The notes: a model not told the origin generated them from the sequence alone. A stretch of DNA of 12,848 nucleotides from Bacteroidales bacterium (GCA_023229245.1 JALNZU010000056.1:1-12848); one strand, 5' to 3'. Positions 1 to 9,600 are shown, counted from the first letter of the stretch. Numbers and translations are program-made.

Positions 1-3000
1 CCTTGGCAAAAGCATCCGCATGGATAGATGGCTGATGATCGCTGTTAACAGGATCAGAAACAGGACTGAGTACGTTAGCACCATCCTGAATATTCACCTC
101 TATCTCAAAGCTAAGGTCTGAGCCGCCTGTATTGGTTACAGTCAGTTGCTGCACAGATGTCTGACCCGGTTCAAGAATCTCGCTCAATGAGGATGGGCTG
201 ATGCTGATGGAAGCGGGTTGGGCAGCTTCAGTTATAGTGATATCGTCCACATACCACGAATGGGCATATGTTCCTTCATAGCGGAAAGCAATATATACGT
301 CCTGACCTACATATCCTGTCAAATCGATAATAGCTTCTTCCCACTCGCTAACCACAGTAACCGGTGACCATAATTCAATAAACTCACCACTGAGTGGGTG
401 TCCATTACCCAAGCTGATCAGCACACTGTTTTTACCATAATCGCCAGGGTATTGATTATAACTCCAGAACCGTAGCTCAATATCTGTCTGAGCTGTAAGT
501 TGAATTTTTGGTGTGACCATCCATCCATCTTCTGCATTGCCAGTAGGGCCATACATATGGTATGCTGAGGTAGTCCCGTTGGTAGTATGGTTATACGTTG
601 TGTTAGCTTCCCAGATACGTGTGGTACTGCCACCATCTATGTCATATATTTTCCATCCCAAAGGTGGGAAGTTCTCTTCAAAATCTTCGCTGAACGGAAC
701 TGAAGCTATGTATTCAGTTTCAAAATTAGCCGTCAAGCTCAGGTCTTCGGCAGGCATCAGAAAACTGTACTGCAATTCAGTGGACAGTACAGTGTTATCT
801 TCTGCTGTCCAGTTGACAAAGCTCCATCCTTGCGTGGGTACAGCCTGTACTGTAACCGGATCATTGGCATGATAGTCGCCGCTGCCGTTTACCGTACCTC
901 CTTCAACGGGATTAGCGGTAAGGGTAAGGGTATAAACCGGCTCGGGTATAGCTTCAAAATGAGCGGTGAGAGTGGTATTCTCTGAAGGTATCAGGTAATC
1001 GAACGAAGGTTCGTTAGTGATGATATTTCCTTGATGTGTCCAGTAGAGGAAGTTGAATTGTTCAGCTGGTAAAGCCGATATAGTAACCGTTTGATTTTGA
1101 TAGTACTCACCAGCTCCTTCAAGAGTTCCAGCATCAGCAGGATCTGATAATAGACTCAGTGTAATCAACGGGGGTGTATCTATGAAGCTCCAAAAATCTG
1201 ATTGGGTTTTGTCGGCATCGGCCAAAATATCTCTATTGGGTTCTCCCTCCCATTCAGCACCTTCCCAGCCAGCGTTCAAGAAATACTTGTATTCGTAATC
1301 GCCTTCTTCAAGCTCGAGAGTTTTGGTCCATTTCCAACTATCATCCACACGCGACATGAGCTGTAGCTCTGATTGAGAGCCTGGCTCAGCCCATTCAAAC
1401 ATAGAGCCGTTTAAAAACACCTGATCTATATCAGGATCAAAATTGGATGCAGTACGCATATCTACTTCAAAAGTGATCGTATATATTTCAGGTGCTGATT
1501 CAGCTTCTACTAATATATTGTCGAGGAACCAATTCAGTGCTATAGGTGAAGAACTGGTACCCAGATCAACCACGAAAGCAATTTTGAATGGCGCACCGGC
1601 CATAGCCGAGATATCTAACACAAGATTTTCGGGTCCTATATCTTCTTCGGGAGTTTCTATCCAAAACAGCTCCCAATTTTCCAGATCATGTGTCCCTTCT
1701 ATCCGGATAGTATAGGGTATATATTCACCCAGCTGATCATCAAGATAATGATCTATAGTAAGCCACAACTGAGTTTCTGATAACGGATCGATCCAAGGTG
1801 TGAGTATCTTATCTTCACCTTCGGCATCGGTATAATTTTCAAACTCGTAACTTATTTCTGGAGCTTCGCCGCCAGCATGATTAGTTGAATTGATCTGCCA
1901 AACAGCTGATGTACGATGCCAGCCTATTGGGAGTTCGTTGGAGTCAAGCCCGCTGAAGTCTTCAAAAACCGGCAAACTTAGTACTGATGAGGAAAGTGGT
2001 TCCAGATACGCTTTAACAGTCAGGTTTTGATCAGTCAGCTCAAAAACTCCTGTAGCATCTTGCCATCCTTCCTTAGCAACTGAGTAGTCGTAAGAGCCGG
2101 GCACTAATGTATGATAATAATCTCCTGGAGCATATGCAGTTCCATTAACTGTAACTACGGCATCGTCAATCACAAAAAAGTTATAATCAAACACCTCAAA
2201 CTGAACAGTATAAGTGATCAATTCCAATGAAACATTTATTTCTATATTCTGATCTGACAGGGTCAGTTCTCCGGTAGCCGGATAGTAGCCTTCCCTATTG
2301 ATCTGATAGGTATAAAATCCTGACAACAAATCATCGAATACATAATTACCCGGTTCATTGACCATATCACCCAGACTAATGGTAGCATCATCAATGGGAT
2401 CGCCCGATTCATCCTGCACATGAAAAGTAACTGTGTAGGTAGGTGCTCCTGCCCCTTCGAGAAATATCTCACGCATCTCCCAAACCACTTCATAATTATC
2501 AATGCCTGAAGGGTAATCAACAAAAAGGGCTAACTGAAACTGTTTGCCCGCTAATGTTTGCGTGAGATCAAACTGCGAAATAATAAACTCTCCTTCTGTA
2601 TCCAAATTGGGTAGTTCAATAGGTATCCAATTCGTTCCGTCTTCACTGTATTGAATCTGGGTAACACTGACCTCCTCAGGATCATAGATATACATCTGAT
2701 AATGCATTCCCAATATGACCTGTGTCTCGGTTGTAAGATCAAAGACTGGTGTTATCAAGCGAGCGTTCGCATGAGGCATACCCGGAAATGCGTAGATGGA
2801 AATATGTGGGAAGGGATCGAGATGAAAATCCCATCCCGAATCACCGAGTATCTGTTGTTCCCATCCATTAGGTACATCACCGGCAGCAAAACCTTCCGAC
2901 CATGGCAATTCATCTACAAAATCAGCAGTGGAAGCTGTTAATGTAATGCTTTCAATTTCCCAAAGAACAAAATAATAATCGTCCAAATACTCTGGTACGT

Positions 3001-3517
3001 CAAAATTAAAGCGCAGATAAACCTGTGGCTCACCTGCGACAAAATCAGTAATATCATAAGTTGACTCGGGCCATGAACCAGGCTCATCATTACTTTCCGA
3101 AAAGGATACTATTGGTAACCAGTTTTGTTCGTCAAAGCTATACTCAATAGAAGCCAGCTCATCGGCCGGATGTTCTCCTTCAATATAAAACAGATGTTCG
3201 ATAGCCATGGTGACTTTTGCATATGCGCTGAGGTCAATAGCAGGGCTTTGTAGTTGAGCCTTCACATCGGGAAAGCCTTGCTCCGAAAAAATATAGGCCA
3301 ATGAAAAATTAGCAGCAGCCGTAAAATCAAATGGCATGCCTGAACTATAATTGTTTTGCCATCCAGCTGGTAGCTCTTCATTTAAAAAGTCTTCGAAAAA
3401 GACTATGTTGCTTCTGTTTCCCGACATCTGATCAGGAGCGGTAACAGGCTGCGCCTTACCTGTGATAGAGAAAAGAAACAGCAGGTTGAGAAACGATAAA
3501 AGTAGGACTTTTTTCAT
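1..3517 (-). CDS. Giant secreted multidomain protein, choice-of-anchor J / InlB-B / starch-binding-like modules (3' partial)
   Basis: The frame is open from the ATG at 3517 to the left edge, giving 1172 residues with the C-terminus missing. Residues 1-22 are a signal peptide (Lys-Lys, Leu/Phe-rich core, cleavage near GKAQ), which supports this start. Domains read by eye: choice-of-anchor J (MAM-like jelly roll) at about 39-195, 205-355, 515-673 and 939-1097, each opening with an F-E/S-D/G-F...GW motif, the last closing with WYVDDI; carboxypeptidase-regulatory-like beta modules at 359-433 and 436-506; a starch-binding/E-set-like domain at 677-778 (VFLNGSMFEW...YEYKYFLNAGW); two InlB-B-like repeats at 783-856 and 860-934 (GW/F-x-F-x-x-W motifs, ending TAHFE and TANFE); and a choice-of-anchor D/BACON-like segment from 1101. 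No catalytic domain is visible, but one could lie beyond the edge, as could the expected T9SS sorting domain. Likely an exported adhesin or glycan-binding protein. It is divergent from the sensor kinase gene and shares module types and an upstream palindrome with the giant gene at 6604-12453. Confidence 0.9.
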   Translation of the reverse strand, partial: MKKVLLLSFLNLLFLFSITGKAQPVTAPDQMSGNRSNIVFFEDFLNEELPAGWQNNYSSGMPFDFTAAANFSLAYIFSEQGFPDVKAQLQSPAIDLSAYAKVTMAIEHLFYIEGEHPADELASIEYSFDEQNWLPIVSFSESNDEPGSWPESTYDITDFVAGEPQVYLRFNFDVPEYLDDYYFVLWEIESITLTASTADFVDELPWSEGFAAGDVPNGWEQQILGDSGWDFHLDPFPHISIYAFPGMPHANARLITPVFDLTTETQVILGMHYQMYIYDPEEVSVTQIQYSEDGTNWIPIELPNLDTEGEFIISQFDLTQTLAGKQFQLALFVDYPSGIDNYEVVWEMREIFLEGAGAPTYTVTFHVQDESGDPIDDATISLGDMVNEPGNYVFDDLLSGFYTYQINREGYYPATGELTLSDQNIEINVSLELITYTVQFEVFDYNFFVIDDAVVTVNGTAYAPGDYYHTLVPGSYDYSVAKEGWQDATGVFELTDQNLTVKAYLEPLSSSVLSLPVFEDFSGLDSNELPIGWHRTSAVWQINSTNHAGGEAPEISYEFENYTDAEGEDKILTPWIDPLSETQLWLTIDHYLDDQLGEYIPYTIRIEGTHDLENWELFWIETPEEDIGPENLVLDISAMAGAPFKIAFVVDLGTSSSPIALNWFLDNILVEAESAPEIYTITFEVDMRTASNFDPDIDQVFLNGSMFEWAEPGSQSELQLMSRVDDSWKWTKTLELEEGDYEYKYFLNAGWEGAEWEGEPNRDILADADKTQSDFWSFIDTPPLITLSLLSDPADAGTLEGAGEYYQNQTVTISALPAEQFNFLYWTHQGNIITNEPSFDYLIPSENTTLTAHFEAIPEPVYTLTLTANPVEGGTVNGSGDYHANDPVTVQAVPTQGWSFVNWTAEDNTVLSTELQYSFLMPAEDLSLTANFETEYIASVPFSEDFEENFPPLGWKIYDIDGGSTTRIWEANTTYNHTTNGTTSAYHMYGPTGNAEDGWMVTPKIQLTAQTDIELRFWSYNQYPGDYGKNSVLISLGNGHPLSGEFIELWSPVTVVSEWEEAIIDLTGYVGQDVYIAFRYEGTYAHSWYVDDITITEAAQPASISISPSSLSEILEPGQTSVQQLTVTNTGGSDLSFEIEVNIQDGANVLSPVSDPVNSDHQPSIHADAFAK

Positions 3518-3590
3518 AGCTTAAAAATTAGTGTGTTAAAGAATATGATACATGCCAACTTGCCTATGGCAAAAGATTTCATGCAGCAAA

Positions 3591-3622
3591 CAAAAGTACT
3601 TGGATAGCTACCGGCCGACAAT
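3591..3622 (-). promoter_or_regulatory. Predicted Bacteroidota-type promoter of the left giant gene
   Basis: On the minus strand the -7 box TACTTTTG (3598-3591) fits TAnnTTTG exactly. An ATTG at 3622-3619 lies 20 bases upstream, where the TTTG-like -33 box is expected. Transcription would start near 3584, leaving a leader of about 67 bases before the ATG at 3517. The leader has no Shine-Dalgarno sequence, as is usual in this phylum. The boxes are seen; their use is inferred. Confidence 0.6.
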
Positions 3623-3638
3623 ACCGTCAATTGGGTAT
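3621..3638. promoter_or_regulatory. Operator-like inverted repeat ATACC-N8-GGTAT (copy 1)
   Basis: An 18-bp inverted repeat with perfect 5-bp arms sits against the -33 box of the left giant gene. Its centre is about 45 bases upstream of the inferred start, a typical place for a class II activator. Read as TACC-NNN-NN-NNN-GGTA it has the 7-2-7 geometry known for NarL-type binding sites. A second copy with the same spacer lies at 12538-12555. It is also about 80 bases upstream of the inferred start of the kinase-regulator operon, so it could act on both directions. Binding by the regulator encoded at 5799-6488 is inference. Confidence 0.6.
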
Positions 3639-3696
3639 ATTTGGTCAAAAAGGCTTCAAATAGCCTGAAAGCCAGCTCCAACAAAAAGGATTATCC

Positions 3697-3704
3697 TACA
3701 TTTG
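3697..3704 (+). promoter_or_regulatory. Predicted -7 box of the kinase-regulator operon
   Basis: TACATTTG matches the Bacteroidota -7 consensus TAnnTTTG, 30 bases before the kinase ATG, so transcription would begin near 3711 with a leader of about 24 bases. No good -33 TTTG is present at the right distance, so the promoter may be weak or need an activator. A small palindrome, GGATTATCC (3688-3696), directly abuts the box. Confidence 0.5.
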
Positions 3705-3734
3705 TATTGCAAATCAAATTGAGAATATTGAACG

Positions 3735-5765
3735 ATGAACCTGCGTAGGATAGTAAAAAAAATGACCGACTTCAATAGATCAGGTAATGTCCGCCGAAAA
3801 AAAATTATACTGATCATCCTTGCAGTCATACTTGTATTAGTTGCAGGATGGTATTTTAACTCTGTATATAAAAGCGGTGAATCAAAAAAGACCTGGCTGA
3901 CCGATCTCAAAAACAATCCCTTGGTTAAAGAAGAAGAAATTGCATTTGAGAAAGTGAAAAGCTTGATGTACACCGATCCTGACAGTGCCAGAAACATGGT
4001 CTATCACCGCCTTGAAATTATTGACCCTCAGCTGAAAGAGATATATGAGATGGTGTATAACAATATCTTAGGAAGCACCTATTTGTTTCAAACAAATTAT
4101 ACGCAAGCGCTAAACGCATATCATCGCACTTTGGAGCTTGCTTTGGAATATAACTCACCTATTCATATCAGCAATGCCTATAATAATATAGGTGCATTAA
4201 ATATTGTCTTAGGTAACTTTAAAGATGCCCTTGATTTTTTACGTAAAGCCTTAGAACTGAATGAGAAACTAAACCAAATAAGAGATATTTCAAGTTCGCA
4301 GAACAATATCGGACGTATTTATTTTGAACTCAACGATCTAAATATGGCCAAACAATACTTTCTGCTGGCTTATGAAGGCTTCAAAGCAAACGATAACCTG
4401 ATTGGTGTGTCCTCCGTTGCCAGTAATCTGGCACAATATTATTTAAAAATTGAAGCTCCCGATTCGGCTTATCACTTTTTCTTAGAAGCTATATCGCTTG
4501 GGTTGGAGAGTGATAATAATTTTGGCCTTGCCTCCACCTATAGAGAGTTTGGCGACTTTCTACTTGAAGAAGAACGCTTTGACCAGTCGTTATTCTACTA
4601 TATAAAAAGTGATTCCTTATCCAGACAAATTGAATCCAAGTCAAACGTAGTTTCAGCTCTTTTAGGATTAGCTCAGGTTTACCTGACTATGGGACAAACA
4701 ACACCGGCTCTATCGAAAGTGAATGAAGCCTCTGACATAGCATATGAGCTTAACGATGAAAAGCTGATATACGAAGCCACTCATTTATTGGCAGAAGTCT
4801 ATGAAAAAAAGGATGATATACAGGCGGCATTGGATTATTTCAAGCAGGCAGAGGCACTAAAGCAAAATATGGAGAAACATTCGGAACACGTTCAAGTGTA
4901 TAATCTTGAGATACAACGGCTTATTGATTCGGTGGCAGATAAAGAACGGGAAATTGAAAGGGAAAAGCTGTTAGCCGACAGAAGAAAAGTAGTGGTTACT
5001 GCCGTGATCATATTATTGGCATTAGCTATAATAATCCTTTCACTGATCTATTATATCTATTTAGATAGGATCAAACAAAAGCAAAAAGACAGAGAGAACG
5101 AAAACCGCATACGGCATAGCACCGAAAAAACACAAGCAGTGATGATTGCCGAGATGAACGAACGAAAACGACTTAGCGCCGAACTTCATGATGGAATAGG
5201 CCCACTACTGTCGCTATCCAAAGTGAATATTTCCAATATATTGGAAAAGAATGAAATGGATACCGGAAAAAAAAAGAATCTATTGCATAACACCCAAAAA
5301 AATATAGAAGAAGTATTAAGGGAGATCAAAAATATTTCAAATAATGTGTCGCCCAAGATACTCACCGAAAAAGGTTTTGCGGAGGCATTGAAAGAACTGA
5401 CCTTGCGCTTGGTACAACTTCGTAAGTTTGAAATAGGACTAAGTATCAACGGCTTGGCAAACAGCTATAAGCCTTATGTGGAGCATGCATTGTACCGTAC
5501 AGTGCAAGAAGTTCTAAATAATGTAGTGAACCATTCAGAATGTAGCGAGTTGAATATACACGTACTTCAAGACAAAGATGAACTAACCATAATGTTGGAA
5601 GATAACGGCAAAGGCTTCGACCCCTCTGATTTGAATGGAAATCAAGGGATGGGACTAAAGAATGCCAGTTACCGCATCGAAAGTTTAGGCGGTCAGTTTT
5701 TTATTGACAGCCTGACGGGCAGAGGTACTATCATCACCCTTATAGTACCGATTAACACATTATAA
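3735..5765 (+). CDS. TPR-containing membrane sensor histidine kinase (HisKA_3 / HPK7 type)
   Basis: 676 residues. A basic start is followed by a membrane segment at about 23-41, then roughly seven tetratricopeptide repeats between 106 and 380 (clearest at 147-180, 187-219 and 347-380), a charged coiled coil at 381-418, a second membrane segment at 419-442, and a cytoplasmic linker helix. The dimerisation box has the phosphoacceptor His485 in ERKRLSAELHDGIGP. The ATPase domain has the N box (EVLNNVVNH, Asn595/Asn599), G1 (DNGKGF, 623-628) and G2 (GMGLKN, from 638). All motifs needed for activity are present. The topology puts the TPR array in the periplasm as the likely sensor, with an unknown ligand. 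The gene is followed after 33 bases by the response regulator with no terminator between, so they are very likely co-transcribed and cognate. An in-frame ATG at 3762 (Met10) with AGGA 11 bases upstream is an alternative start; the first ATG fits the predicted promoter. Confidence 0.95.
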   Translation: MNLRRIVKKMTDFNRSGNVRRKKIILIILAVILVLVAGWYFNSVYKSGESKKTWLTDLKNNPLVKEEEIAFEKVKSLMYTDPDSARNMVYHRLEIIDPQLKEIYEMVYNNILGSTYLFQTNYTQALNAYHRTLELALEYNSPIHISNAYNNIGALNIVLGNFKDALDFLRKALELNEKLNQIRDISSSQNNIGRIYFELNDLNMAKQYFLLAYEGFKANDNLIGVSSVASNLAQYYLKIEAPDSAYHFFLEAISLGLESDNNFGLASTYREFGDFLLEEERFDQSLFYYIKSDSLSRQIESKSNVVSALLGLAQVYLTMGQTTPALSKVNEASDIAYELNDEKLIYEATHLLAEVYEKKDDIQAALDYFKQAEALKQNMEKHSEHVQVYNLEIQRLIDSVADKEREIEREKLLADRRKVVVTAVIILLALAIIILSLIYYIYLDRIKQKQKDRENENRIRHSTEKTQAVMIAEMNERKRLSAELHDGIGPLLSLSKVNISNILEKNEMDTGKKKNLLHNTQKNIEEVLREIKNISNNVSPKILTEKGFAEALKELTLRLVQLRKFEIGLSINGLANSYKPYVEHALYRTVQEVLNNVVNHSECSELNIHVLQDKDELTIMLEDNGKGFDPSDLNGNQGMGLKNASYRIESLGGQFFIDSLTGRGTIITLIVPINTL

Positions 5766-5798
5766 ACCAAGTTTTATCACCACTTTTCTATCTGATCT

Positions 5799-6488
5799 AT
5801 GACGCCTTTAAAGATATATATGATTGACGACCACAAGTTGTTTATTGAAGGAATTTTTGCATTGCTTGTGGATGAACCAGAAATTGAATTAGTAGGTTAT
5901 TCTCTTGATCCACAGGAGTTTCTGAATCGTTTCGAGATGTTGGACGTTGATGTGTATTTAGTCGATATCAATATGCCTAAAATGTCGGGCATCATATTGG
6001 CAGAAATGATTATGAAACGCAATAAGAAAGCGAAGATTTTAGCTTTGACAATGTATGATGATTATCAACATATCAAAAAAATGATCAGCAAAGGAGTCTT
6101 AGGCTATATCTTAAAATCAGCCAATATAAGCGAGTTAGTTACAGCAGTCAAAACAGTCTCTGTGGGGAAACGTTTTATTGGAAGCGATATACAGGAAACC
6201 GTGATGAGTCAAATGGAAGAGCTGCAAAATTTAGAAGAATACAGCGATATCAAAAAAAGCCGACTCACCAAACGGGAAATAGAAATATTACTGCTCATCA
6301 TACGCGAGCTGTCAAATAAAGAGATAGCAGAAAAGCTGTTCATCAGCGAACGAACCGTTGAGACTCATCGCAAAAGTATATTAGCCAAAACAAACGCCAA
6401 AGGAAGTTTAGGTTTATATAAATATGCCATCAAACATGCCATAGTACAAGCTCATCAGATGACGGGAGAAGAAAACACAAGTAATTGA
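5799..6488 (+). CDS. NarL/FixJ (LuxR-type) two-component response regulator
   Basis: 229 residues. The receiver domain (about 4-120) has the acidic pair Asp10/Asp11, phosphoacceptor Asp56 in LVDINMP, Thr84 and Lys106, so it should be phosphorylatable. The LuxR-type helix-turn-helix covers about 155-217 (LTKREIEILLLI...NKEIAEKLFISERTVETH). This is the standard size and layout for the family. It lies 33 bases behind the sensor kinase, the usual pairing for HisKA_3 kinases. No Shine-Dalgarno precedes the ATG. Direct targets are unknown, but two palindromes of NarL-like geometry lie upstream of the two flanking giant genes, which makes those genes its best candidates. The gene faces the 6604-12453 gene tail to tail. 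Confidence 0.96.
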   Translation: MTPLKIYMIDDHKLFIEGIFALLVDEPEIELVGYSLDPQEFLNRFEMLDVDVYLVDINMPKMSGIILAEMIMKRNKKAKILALTMYDDYQHIKKMISKGVLGYILKSANISELVTAVKTVSVGKRFIGSDIQETVMSQMEELQNLEEYSDIKKSRLTKREIEILLLIIRELSNKEIAEKLFISERTVETHRKSILAKTNAKGSLGLYKYAIKHAIVQAHQMTGEENTSN

Positions 6489-6533
6489 GAACTATCCCCT
6501 CGCATTGACAAACTATTTGTTGCATTAAAAAAA

Positions 6534-6565
6534 TTACGGGGTTTGCTGAAAGCAAAACCCCGTAA
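6534..6565 (-). terminator. Intrinsic terminator of the complete giant gene
   Basis: The hairpin has an 11-bp perfect stem (TTACGGGGTTT, 6534-6544, with its complement at 6555-6565), extended by a GC/GC pair across one bulged A, and a TGAAA loop. On the minus strand it is followed by seven T (complement of A at 6527-6533), and it begins 38 bases after the giant gene's stop. On the plus strand the hairpin is followed by A rather than T, so it is probably a poor terminator for the kinase-regulator operon. Confidence 0.85.
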
Positions 6566-6603
6566 AAAAACTTTCAAAGAAGTTCTCAAATAGAATGTTA
6601 ATC

Positions 6604-9600
6604 TCAATAGATCTGTATAAGCTTATGATATAAATCTTTACCGCAATAAATCTGCAACAGATACACACCCGACGTCAATGACGACACATCTAATTGCAGA
6701 TTTGTTGTCTCAGCTTTTCCTGCAATAAGCCGTGTTCCATTGGAGTTGAAAATGCTGTAATAGTCAATAATTCGATTATTTTCAACCATAATCCATTGAT
6801 TAGCAGGATTTGGAAAGACCTTCAGTTGATCTTCTTCCCCACCTTGTTCTGCTATGCCAACCGTTCCTTTTACTATAGTAAATTCTTTGGTAATTATCTC
6901 TGTAGCACCCGTTGTATAATGAGCTCTGACACCAGCCAGATAATCGCCTGCTGCCAGACCAGTATATAAGTACTCGTCAATCTGTATCCCTGATGCTATC
7001 GGTGTTCCCATATCATCCAGATAAATATCGAAGCCTGTCATAGTCCTGTTAGCTTTCTGATCATGTGTATAACGCATATCGTCTAAACTGACCTGAGGCA
7101 GTTCATAAGGTTCACGCATTGAGGCAATAGATTGAGGCTGGCCACTTACCCACTCTTTGGAGGTGGATTGCATAAAAGTATTACCCGATTTTGAAACAGC
7201 TATCAGATCATCCGTATTGATACGTAAGTCTCCTACACTTATATCGTCCAGCATAAAAGCTGATATCAATCCATAGTTTCCTACTGCATTCCATGCAAGC
7301 CGGATTTGTTGATCCGCATAATATGAGAGATCCACTATGGCTGGATAATCGTATTTATTTTTCCCTGAAGGTAGTTCTGAAGCATCCCATAAAGCAGTCC
7401 AGCTCTGTCCATTATCAGTTGACACTTTCAGATAAAAGTGCTGTAAGGATTCGCCATTATTGCCGAAATACCAAAATACTAACTTGTCGGCTGGAGCTTT
7501 AAACTCATGTGAGATCAGCCACTCATCCTGTGGATCTGTACTCCAGTGTACAAACGCTTGTTTACTACCTTCCTTTGGCACTACTGTCTGATCGGAGAAA
7601 TAAATTGTTCCGTATTGTTGCCAGGTAAACTTCCAATCGGCGCTATCAACTCCGGGTATGAGGCCTCCGGTATTGGTGATGATCTGATCCCAACCCTGTG
7701 GTAGAAACTCAGCTTCAAAGCCTTGTGTCCATGGCTCTCCTTTAGGTTTGGCATCCCAGCTGAACAAGGCTTGTCCGGCCTGTAGGCCAGTCGTATCAAC
7801 CACTAGGTTAGAAGGTACAAACATCAGGTCTTGTAGCTGTATGCTAAGGTCTAAATTAGAAATAAGGCTGAATGGTACCTCCTTTTCAAGATATCCAAAC
7901 AAGAATATCGTAGCCAAATAATCGCCTTCCAAAAGGCTTGCTGTAGCCATACCTGTTGGTGAAGTGTAAAGGGTAGTGGAAATATATTCTCCTTCAACAA
8001 CAATACGTGCATCCTGCAATGGAAGAGCTTCAGGTGATTGCTCGGTAACCAAGAAGTTGACATGGTGAAAATCGGGCATAGGCTCGGCAGACAAGTTGAT
8101 TGAAAAATCGGTATAAAAAGGTGGCTTGGTATGTGAAGAACTGACGATCAGATAGTAAGTACCGGCATCCATCATCACATTTTCAAAAGAGTCATATCCT
8201 TCTATATTGAATGCGCCAGCCAATATCTGTGGAGGATTGATCGGATCAGGGCAGGCAGCTAACACAAAGAAACCGGCTCTTGGACCATCAACACTACCAC
8301 TTAAGAAGCTGTTTTCTTCCAAGGTAAACTGCATGACCATTTCATTCCCACTTAGATACACATTTTCAGGGACCACAAAAGTAGGTCGAAAATCACGTCC
8401 ATATTGTTGTGTATTTCCTTCGTAATTGATGAGAGGCAGATCTACTACTACCGGATCATCACAGGTGGAACCCTGTGGACGTACCAAACCTTGACCATTT
8501 ATTTCCATGCTGAAGCTATGCTGTGTCTCTTCGGTATAAGTGATCAAAATATGATCCTGTACCTGTCCAAGCTGCTGAGGATTAAATCCAACCTTGAACA
8601 CATATGGTTCGTTGAATTCCAAGGCAACCGGAAGGTTATTTGCCTTTATCCAGAAATTTTCTCCAGCCTCAAGGACGATCTCTTGAAGTAATAGTTCATA
8701 ATGGCCCTTATTGGTTATAACAACTTCTATGGAATCGTTATTATAGTCAACCCATCCCTCGCCAAAATCGTGCGATGGTGTATCTATATAAAATATAGGC
8801 GGAGGTATCACCTCTATTATGATATCGTCTATATCTTCCTGAGTATAAGTGCTTGTTACATCGTGTTTGAACGCAACATACGTATCTGTTCCTTCATAAT
8901 CTTCAAATCCATGCATCATCTCTTTCCAAGTGTAATGATTATCGGAAACCCATGATGTGATCGGAGTAAAGGTACCTTGCGGATCATCCATAGTTCCTAA
9001 GATAAGTGGTGCCGAAGTAGAATTTTTCAGCATAAGCCTCGTACGAAACTCTTTAAGCGATTTGCCCTCAGCTAATGGAGGTGCGATCAGTATCAACTCA
9101 GCTTCAGGATCAGAAGAATTATTGCTTCTGATGTGGTTGGGAACTGAGGCAGCATCTGCATTCTTAACAGTTACCAATCTTGCATTATTCGTGGTACTAT
9201 TTACAATACGTGTCCATCCGCCGGGCAACTCGGGGACAGTAACTATATCAAAATCTTCTTTATAATAAGCCTTTATAGGTGCTATAGTTGCGCTAATAAA
9301 GCTGATATCATGCGTGAGCTGTGGGTTACCTAAGGAGCTGATGCGAATGACTAAAGTATCACGCGTACCCATATCAAGATCGTTTGGCATGACAAAACTC
9401 AGGTCAATGATCATCTGATTTCCTCCGTTAAGTGTCAGTTCCGATGGGAAGTCATAATCCCACGAACCATCTATCTTTTCAAGAGTATAGGTATCAGTCA
9501 GGCCTCCTGTGTTTTTTATAAAGAGTTGATGAATACCCGTTTGACCACTATGCAGGTATATGTTATTACTGTATTGGCTTGCTTCAAACGACTGTGGATC

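Noticed and set aside
513..872. Plus-strand open frame of 119 codons inside the left giant gene
   Set aside because: It lies opposite a continuous minus-strand frame with clear domains (InlB-B and choice-of-anchor J); its translation shows no recognisable motif or start context. Other antisense frames in 1-3517 and 6604-12453 were rejected for the same reason.
3656..3997. Minus-strand open frame of 113 codons over the divergent region and kinase start
   Set aside because: It is antisense to the kinase's first membrane segment and TPR region, crosses the predicted promoters, and has no family resemblance.
5799..6488. Naming the regulator NarL or assigning nitrate control
   Set aside because: The family match is to the general NarL/FixJ/LuxR class only; the partner kinase has a TPR sensor and nothing in the context concerns nitrate.
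6534..6565. Use of the hairpin as a bidirectional terminator for the regulator operon
   Set aside because: After the hairpin the plus strand reads A rather than T, so the intrinsic terminator signal exists only for the minus strand.
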